From positions 41,043,949 through 41,107,948 of the forward strand of contig CM038720.1 in assembly GCA_021613375.1 (NCBI GenBank): 64,000 bases of DNA. The letters run 5' to 3'. Each line of letters starts with the position of its first letter. Position 1 is the stretch's first letter. Below are positions 57,236-64,000 of the stretch, in pieces. This stretch comes from Megaleporinus macrocephalus (lineage: Eukaryota; Chordata; Actinopteri; Characiformes; Anostomidae). The position numbers and the translations under genes were made by a program. Below the pieces are notes generated by a model. It worked only from the letters and a program-made list of their open reading frames with translations, was not told where the DNA came from and made no database searches.

Positions 57236-60200
57236 GAGCTTGTGTATTGAGCTTGTGAACTGAGCTTGTGAACTGGGCTTGTGAACTGGGCTTGTGAACT
57301 GGGCTTGTGAACTGGGCTTGTATACTGAGCTTGTGTACTGGGCTTGTGAACTGAGCTTGTGAACTGAGCTTGTGAACTGGGCTTGTGAACTGGGCTTGTA
57401 TACTGAGCTTGTGTACTGGGCTTGTATACTGAGCTTGTGTACTGGGCTTGTATACTGAGCTTGTGAACTGGGCTTGTGAACTGGGCTTGTGAACTGAGCT
57501 TGTGAACTGGGCTTGTGAACTGGGCTTGTATACTGAGCTTGTGTACTGGGCTTGTATACTGAGCTTGTGAACTGGGCTTGTGAACTGGGCTTGTGAACTG
57601 GGCTTGTATACTGAGCTTGTGAACTGGGCTTGTGAACTGGGCTTGTATACTGAGCTTGTGTACTGGGCTTGTGAACTGGGCTTGTATACTGAGCTTGTGA
57701 ACTGGGCTTGTGAACTGGGCTTGTATACTGAGCTTGTGTACTGGGCTTGTATACTGAGCTTGTGTACTGGGCTTGTGAACTGGGCTTGTATACTGAGCTT
57801 GTGAACTGGGCTTGTGAACTGGGCTTGTATACTGAGCTTGTGAACTGAGCTTGTGAACTGGGCTTGTATACTGAGCTTGTGTACTGGGCTTGTATACTGA
57901 GCTTGTGTACTGGGCTTGTGAACTGGGCTTGTATACTGAGCTTGTGAACTGGGCTTGTGAACTGGGCTTGTATACTGAGCTTGTGTACTGGGCTTGTGAA
58001 CTGGGCTTGTATACTGAGCTTGTGAACTGGGCTTGTGAACTGAGCTTGTGAACTGGGCTTGTGAACTGAGCTTGTGTACTGAGCTTGTGAACTGGGCTTG
58101 TGTACTGAGCTTGTGTACTGGGCTTGTATACTGAGCTTGTGTACTGGGCTTGTGAACTGGGCTTGTATACTGAGCTTGTGAACTGGGCTTGTGAACTGGG
58201 CTTGTATACTGAGCTTGTGTACTGGGCTTGTGAACTGGGCTTGTATACTGAGCTTGTGAACTGGGCTTGTGAACTGAGCTTGTGAACTGGGCTTGTGAAC
58301 TGAGCTTGTGAACTGAGCTTGTGTACTGAGCTTGTGAACTGGGCTTGTGTACTGAGCTTGTGAACTGAGCTTGTGAACTGGGCTTGTGAACTGAGCTTGT
58401 GAACTGGGCTTGTGAACTGAGCTTGTGAACTGGGCTTGTGAACTGGGCTTGTGAACTGGGCTTGTGAACTGAGCTTGTGAACTGAGCTTGTGAACTGGGC
58501 TTGTGAACTGGGCTTGTGAACTGAGCTTGTACTGAGCTTGTGAACTGAGCTTGTGTACTGAGCTTGTGTACTGAGCTTGTGTACTAAGCTTGTGAACTGA
58601 GCTTGTGAACTGAGCTTGTGTACTGAGCTTGTGAACTGCGTTTGTGAACTGGGCTTGTGAACTGAGCTTGTGAACTGGGCTTGTGAACTGGGCTTGTATA
58701 CTGAGCTTGTGTACTGGGCTTGTGAACTGGGCTTGTGAACTGGGCTTGTATACTGAGCTTGTGTACTGAGCTTGTGAACTGGGCTTGTGAACTGAGCTTG
58801 TGAACTGGGCTTGTGTACTGAGCTTGTGAACTGAGCTTGTGAACTGAGCTTGTGAACTGAGCTTGTGAACTGGGCTTGTGAACTGAGCTTGTGAACTGGG
58901 CTTGTGTACTGAGCTTGTGAACTGAGCTTATGTACTGAGCTTGTGAACTGAGCTTGTGAACTGAGCTTGTGTACTGAGCTTGTGTACTAAGCTTGTGAAC
59001 TGAGCTTGTGAACTGGGCTTGTGAACTGAGCTTGTGAACTGAGCTTGTGAACTGAGCTTGTATACTGAGCTTGTGAACTGAGCTTGTGAACTGGGCTTGT
59101 ATACTGAGCTTGTGAACTGAGCTTGTGAACTGAGCTTGTGTACTGAGCTTGTGAACTGAGCTTGTGTACTGAGCTTGTGTACTGAGCTTGTGAACTGAGC
59201 TTGTGAACTGAGCTTGTGAACTGAGCTTGAGAACTGAGCTTGTGTACTGAGCTTGTGAACTGAGCTTGTGTACTGAGCTTGTGAACTGAGCTTGTGAACT
59301 GAGCTTGTGAACTAAGCTTGTGCACTGAGCTTGTGAACTGAGCTCGTGAACTGAGCTCGTGAACTGAGCTTGTGAACTGAGCTTGTGAACTGAGCTTGTG
59401 AACTGGGCTTGTATACTGAGCTTGTCAACTGACCTTGTGTACTGAGCTTGTGAACTGAGCTTGTGAACTGAGCTTGTGAACTGAGCTTGTGAACTGAGCT
59501 TGAGAACTGAGCTTGTGTACTGAGCTTGTGAACTGAGCTTGTGTACTGAGCTTGTGAACTGAGCTTGTGAACTGAGCTTGTGTACTAAGCTTGTGTACTG
59601 AGCTTGTGAACTGAGCTCGTGTACTAAGCTCGTGAACTGAGCTTGTGAACTGAGCTTGTGAACTGAGCTTGTGAACTGAGCTTGAGAACTGAGCTTGTGT
59701 ACTGAGCTTGTGTACTGAGCTTGTGTACTAAGCTTGTGAACTGAGCTTGTGTACTGAGCTTGTGAACTGAGCTTGTGAACTGCGTTTGTGAACTGGGCTT
59801 GTGAACTGAGCTTGTGAACTGGGCTTGTGAACTGGGCTTGTATACTGAGCTTGTGTACTGGGCTTGTGAACTGGGCTTGTGAACTGGGCTTGTGTACTGA
59901 GCTTGTGAACTGAGCTTATGTACTGAGCTTGTGAACTGAGCTTGTGAACTGAGCTTGTGTACTGAGCTTGTGTACTAAGCTTGTGTACTGAGCTTGTGTA
60001 CTGAGCTTGTGTACTAAGCTTGTGAACTGAGCTTGTGAACTGAGCTTGTGAACTGAGCTTGTATACTGAGCTTGTGAACTGAGCTTGTGAACTGGGCTTG
60101 TATACTGGGCTTGTGAACTGAGCTTGTGTACTGAGCTTGTGAACTGAGCTTGTGTACTGAGCTTGTGTACTGAGCTTGTGTACTGAGCTTGTGAACTGAG

Positions 60201-60731
60201 CTTGTGTACTAAGCTTGTGAACTGAGCTTGTGAACTGAGCTTGTGTACTAAGCTTGTGAACTGAGCTTGTGTACTGAGATTGTGTACTGAGCTTGTGTAC
60301 TGAGCTTGTGAACTGAGCTTGTGTACTAAGCTTGTGAACTGAGCTTGTGAACTGAGCTTGTGTACTGAGCTTGTGTACTGAGCTTGTGTACTGAGCTTGT
60401 GAACTGAGCTTGTGTACTAAGCTTGTGAACTGAGCTTGTGAACTGAGCTTGTGTACTAAGCTTGTGAACTGAGCTTGTGTACTGAGCTTGTGTACTGAGC
60501 TTGTGTACTGAGCTTGTGTACTAAGCTTGTGAACTGAGCTTGTGAACTGAGCTTGTGTACTAAGCTTGTGTACTGAGCTTGTGAACTGAGCTTGTGAACT
60601 GAGCTTGTGTACTGAGCTTGTGTACTGAGCTTGTGAACTGAGCTTGTGTACTAAGCTTGTGAACTGAGCTTGTGAACTGAGCTTGTGTACTGAGCTTGTG
60701 TACTGAGCTTGTGTACTGAGCTTGTGTACTG
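57236..60731 (+). repeat. 13-bp minisatellite, about 269 copies
   Basis: Unit CTGAGCTTGTGAA with variants CTGGGCTTGTGAA, CTGAGCTTGTGTA and CTGGGCTTGTATA. Period 13 measured at 57251 and 57264. The left half is rich in CTGGG variants; the right half is almost all CTGAG or CTAAG. A rare GAACTGCGTTTGTG variant at 58633 and 59777 marks a block duplicated with an offset of 1,144 bp (88 units). Confidence 0.95.
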
Positions 60732-61062
60732 CCTGTAGAGAAGTCAGATCATTTTAATCATGTGCTCTGTATATAACACCGAAACTATCTGACAGTCTGG
60801 CACACAGTGTTCAGAGATCAAGCTTCAAGCCTGAGTGGATCTGTCTGGCCAAAATATGAGGCATGCACCCAAAGATCCTGCAATCAGATCAGAGAAATAC
60901 AGATAAAGATATTTTCATAAATTATTAAAGGATATATTGATATATGGTTTGCTTTTCTCGTCATCACTTATTGTCTTTTAATTAAATCTCTCAACGATTA
61001 CCATATTACTTAGTCCTGATATGTTTTATGCTAAAATCTGTGATTCTCTAAAGACTTTTCCA
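60732..61062. other. Spacer
   Basis: Nothing recognised. Confidence 0.4.
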
Positions 61063-61444
61063 TTCCACCTTACATGGTGCTGCATTTACTTTCTGGCGAA
61101 TAGGAACTTCAGGCTGGATTAAAGCTGAATATCCACCGTGTACTGAGTTCTGCAGGCACCCATTATATAGCTTCACGTCTGGGACATGGTGTAAAGTATG
61201 GTGGGTGGGAAACAGATGGGGACTGTGAGACACGGCCAGTGTCGGGCTTTTCAGAGTGCAGCGAGCTTTTCTGTTACGCTGATGTGTCAGCTGAAAGCAT
61301 CCCGGCCATCTTTCTACAGTTCGTTTGAGACGAGAAGATAGATATGATGTTGTTCCTATTCGCCAGCTTGGTTTGGGAATTTTTTTATAACTGTGCTGCA
61401 GTTACACTCTGGCACCTGTACAAGCTGCAGCATTTAAGGTGGAA
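61063..61444. mobile_element. Palindromic MITE, TTCCACCTTAAA family, 382 bp
   Basis: Left TTCCACCTTACATGGTGCTG; right CTGCAGCATTTAAGGTGGAA at 61425-61444. AATAGGAACTTCAGGCTGGA inside also appears beside 62034 and 62316. Confidence 0.7.
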
Positions 61445-61474
61445 TAGTGATAATATATATATATATATATACTG

Positions 61475-61790
61475 TATTAATTCTCAAAAACACAGTATCG
61501 ATACACAGATTGCTGGCGGACAGTGAATCATTATGTGTTGTGTTTAAATCTCTGACCACTAGATGGCAGTGTTGTAATCCATTTTCAGCTAAACTCCAAC
61601 ATTAACAAGCAGCACAAGGGTGCAGTGCTATTGTAAGAATTGATAAACCTGTTCATATAGTGCGGTGTTTTAATAGTAGGATCTGAAAAATATTAATATA
61701 TTACTTTGCTTGCAATATCACAATATATTAAAGCGTGATCGCTAAATCACAATACGTTTGTATCGCCACGTTCTTATATATATCGTATGT
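61475..61790 (-). mobile_element. Non-autonomous hAT element, diverged copy of 30555-30937
   Basis: ACAGTATCGATACACAGATT, GACAGTGAATCATTATGTGT, TTGTAATCCATTTTCAGCTA and ACAAGCAGCACAAGGGTGCA match the reverse complement of the element at 30555. Target duplications were not found. Confidence 0.7.
61556..61569 (+). promoter_or_regulatory. CTCF-consensus-like site
   Basis: CCACTAGATGGCAG matches the CTCF core at 14 of 14 positions, in the hAT copy at 61475. Its partner at 30784 points the other way. Confidence 0.5.
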
Positions 61791-61798
61791 AAATAAAT

Positions 61799-61993
61799 CA
61801 GCTCATCTGTTGCTGCTGTTTGTGTTAGTCATCGTCTAGTTCTTCATCATTCGTCACAGGATGCTGCCCACAGGACAGTTGCTGGTTGGTGGACGCTTCC
61901 CAGTCCTGCAGTGACACTGCAGTGTTTAAACACTCCTGCACCACTGCCGTGTCTGATCCACTCACACCAACACAACGCACACTCACCGTCATT
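61799..61993. mobile_element. Fold-back element fragment
   Basis: Contains GACACTGCAGTGTTTAAACA and GTGTCTGATCCACTCACACC, blocks of the fold-back element seen at 8475 and 21735. Confidence 0.65.
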
Positions 61994-62014
61994 GTTTGTT
62001 TGCGTCTGTACGAG

Positions 62015-62034
62015 CTGCAGCATTTAAGGTGGAA
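62015..62034. mobile_element. MITE end, TTCCACCTTAAA family
   Basis: CTGCAGCATTTAAGGTGGAA, identical to the right end of the 61063 copy. The left end is lost. Confidence 0.6.
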
Positions 62035-62250
62035 CATTAGATGAAGAATCTGGTCTGAATACGAATTTCAGGCTGGATTACAGCTGAACCTCAACCATGT
62101 AGCTCTGCCAGTTCGGTTTGTTGGGAAGGCATTAAACCCAAATACCCACTTCTCTTGATTACCTCGTATTGTCCTTATGATTCATCGTATATCTCTATAA
62201 TATATTCTGTTGTGTTATGATCTGTGTATCTCAGACTGAATGCTTTTCTG

Positions 62251-62316
62251 TTCCACCTTAAACGGTGCTGTGGTTCCATTCTGGCGTCTGTATGAGCTGC
62301 AGAATTTAAGGTGGAA
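62251..62316. mobile_element. Palindromic MITE, 66-bp minimal copy
   Basis: TTCCACCTTAAACGGTGCTG at 62251-62270 and CTGCAGAATTTAAGGTGGAA at 62297-62316 are almost adjacent inverted repeats. Confidence 0.7.
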
Positions 62317-62549
62317 CGTTAGATGAAGAATGTGGTGAATAGGAGCTTCAGGCTGGAAGCTGTAGCTGGGTTTGGAGGGTTCTGAGGGGTTGGAGGGGTT
62401 GGGGTGTTATTGTAATGTTTATTATGTAGTAAGAGCCTCATGTTTTATGTTAGCACTCAGCAGTGCAGTCTGTATTGTTATACTGCCAGCGAGCTGTTTA
62501 GGTCTGTGATCCTGTTTAATTATAAACAGAGGCTGTTGTTTAACTGTTG

Positions 62550-62640
62550 AGGGCAGGAGTGTCCGGTTTTGACCACAAAGAGCCAGTGCGGCTGCAAGTT
62601 TTCATTATAAACAAGCAGGACCACTCTCTGTTAGAACATT
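62550..62640. mobile_element. MITE fragment, related to 53393
   Basis: GTGTCCGGTTTTGACCACAA and GCGGCTGCAAGTTTTCATTA correspond to the left arm of the MITE at 53393. Confidence 0.5.
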
Positions 62641-62919
62641 TAGTCTTAGTCTTCAGTCAACTGACCAGTCAGGTGAGCTCCTGCTTTGCTGGAATGGAAA
62701 TCTGCAGCCATGTCAGCTGTTATTGGTTCAAAATGATCTGCTTCAACCAGCACACAGTGATCCACTCACACAGCATGGCTGCTACTTCCAGTCACTGTTG
62801 GGGTTGTGGTGCTAATAAAGGTGGAGCTGCTCGTCTCTTCACTCTCTTCAGTGTTGAATGCTGAGCTGAAGCTGCTCCATGGTGTCCGAGTGTTGGAGAA
62901 ACTGTCCGCTGCTGGTTGG

Positions 62920-64000
62920 TGTTGTGGTTGTGTGTAAATGTTCTGGTTGGTGTTGTGGTTGTGTGTAAATGTTCTGGTTGCTGGTTGGTGTTGTGGTTGT
63001 GTGTAAATGTTCTGGTTGCTGGTTGGTGTTGTGGTTGTATGTAAATGTTCTGGTTGGTGTTGTGGTTGTGTGTAAATGTTCTGGTTGCTGGTTGGTGTTG
63101 TGGTTGTATGTAAATGTTCTGGTTGCTGGTTGGTGTTGTGGTTGTGTGTAAATGTTCTGGTTGCTGGTTGGTGTTGTGGTTGTATGTAAATGTTCTGGTT
63201 GTTGTTGTGGTTGTGTGTAAATGTTCTGGTTGCTGGTTGGTGTTGTGGTTGTGTGTAAACGTTCTGGTTGCTGGTTGGTGTTGTGGTTGTGTGTAAATGT
63301 TCTGGTTGGTGTTGTGGTTGTGTGTAAATGTTCTGGTTGCTGGTTGGTGTTGTGGTTGTGTGTAAATGTTCTGGTTGCTGGTTGGTGTTGTGGTTGTGTG
63401 TAAATGTTCTGGTTGCTGGTTGTTGTTGTGGTTGTGTGTAAATGTTCTGGTTGGTGTTGTGGTTGTGTGTAAATGTTCTGGTTGGTGTTGTGGTTGTGTG
63501 TAAATGTTCTGGTTGTTGTTGTGGTTGTGTGTAAATGTTCTGGTTGCTGGTTGTTGTGGTTGTGTGTAAATGTTCTGGTTGCTGTTGTGGTTGTGTGTAA
63601 ATGTTCTGGTTGCTGGTTGGTGTTGTGGTTGTGTGTAAATGTTCTGGTTGTTGTTGTGTTTGTGTGTAAATGTTCTGGTTGCTGGTTGGTGTTGTGGTTG
63701 TGTGTAAATGTTCTGGTTGGTGTTGTGATTGTGTGAAAATGTTCTAGTTGCTGGTTGGTGTTGTGGTTGTGTGTAAATGTTCTGGTTGCTGGTTGATGTT
63801 GTGGTTGTGTGTAAATATTCTGGTTGCTGGTTGTTGTGATTGTGTGTAAATGTTCTAGTTGCTGGTTGGTGTTGTGGTTGTGTGTAAATGTTCTGGTTGG
63901 TGTTGTGGTTGTGTGTAAATGTTCTGGTTGTTGTTGTGGTTGTGTGTAAATGTTCTGGTTGCTGGTTGTTGTTGTGGTTGTGTGTAAATGTTCTGGTTGC
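62920..64000 (+). repeat. GT-rich 31/38-bp minisatellite, runs off the window
   Basis: Unit GTTGTGGTTGTGTGTAAATG then TTCTGGTTG, with an optional 7-base CTGGTTG block. About 30 units are visible and the array is cut by the window end. The upper strand has almost no C. Confidence 0.95.

Noticed and set aside
62969..63736. Cys/Val/Leu-rich membrane-like open frames
   Set aside because: They are translations of the GT-rich 31/38-bp minisatellite.

Overview
This window looks like intergenic and intronic DNA from a teleost fish, probably an ostariophysan or related lineage; I cannot name the species from sequence alone. The reasons are the repeat content: Tc1/mariner and hAT remnants of the kind common in fish, an L2-like LINE and a tRNA-derived SINE that share a GGAT-type tail, a DIRS-like tyrosine recombinase fragment, long minisatellites, and a single vertebrate-style CpG-island first exon. 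There is no prokaryotic organisation, operon, CRISPR array or complete protein-coding gene. Most long open frames are tandem repeats or broken transposons.

Layout. 0.8-1.5 kb: AT-rich 51-bp minisatellite. 2.3-8.9 kb: a graveyard of LINE, SINE, hAT, Tc1 and fold-back fragments. 9.2-10.1 kb: CAY-rich tandem repeat. 10.66-12.5 kb: first 20-bp minisatellite (array 1), joined to fold-back elements that carry 45-bp minisatellites (12.5-14.5 kb). 16.0-19.3 kb: CA-rich minisatellites containing a CTCF-like core. 21.7-22.6 kb: another fold-back element. 22.96-25.04 kb: array 2 of the 20-bp repeat. 25.06-25.76 kb: CpG island with the first coding exon of an unidentified secreted or membrane protein (+ strand). 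25.8-33 kb: intron-like DNA made of about 200-316 bp degenerate units, with a 1,895-bp offset duplication and several hAT insertions. 33.7-39.9 kb: 28-bp, G/A-rich, 17-bp and 43-bp minisatellites plus Tc1 and DIRS remnants. 40.4-41.3 kb: a nearly complete but dead Tc1 transposase. 42.3-44.7 kb: array 3. 46.1-51.2 kb: a 36-bp minisatellite of about 141 copies. 52.3-54.8 kb: arrays 4 and 5, the latter running into its parent SINE. 55.8-56.4 kb: hAT element with a perfect 8-bp target duplication. 57.2-60.7 kb: 13-bp minisatellite. 61-62.7 kb: MITE cluster. 62.9 kb to the end: GT-rich minisatellite that leaves the window.

About 25 kb of the 64 kb is tandem repeat. The main theme is that several minisatellites can be traced to the ends of mobile elements: the 20-bp unit is the tRNA-like A-box head of a SINE, and the 45-bp unit is the subterminal arm of a fold-back DNA element. 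The same origin is likely for the 28-bp and 36-bp arrays. The only host gene evidence is exon 1 at 25.4 kb. Everything to its right could be its first intron, because I see no other convincing exon.
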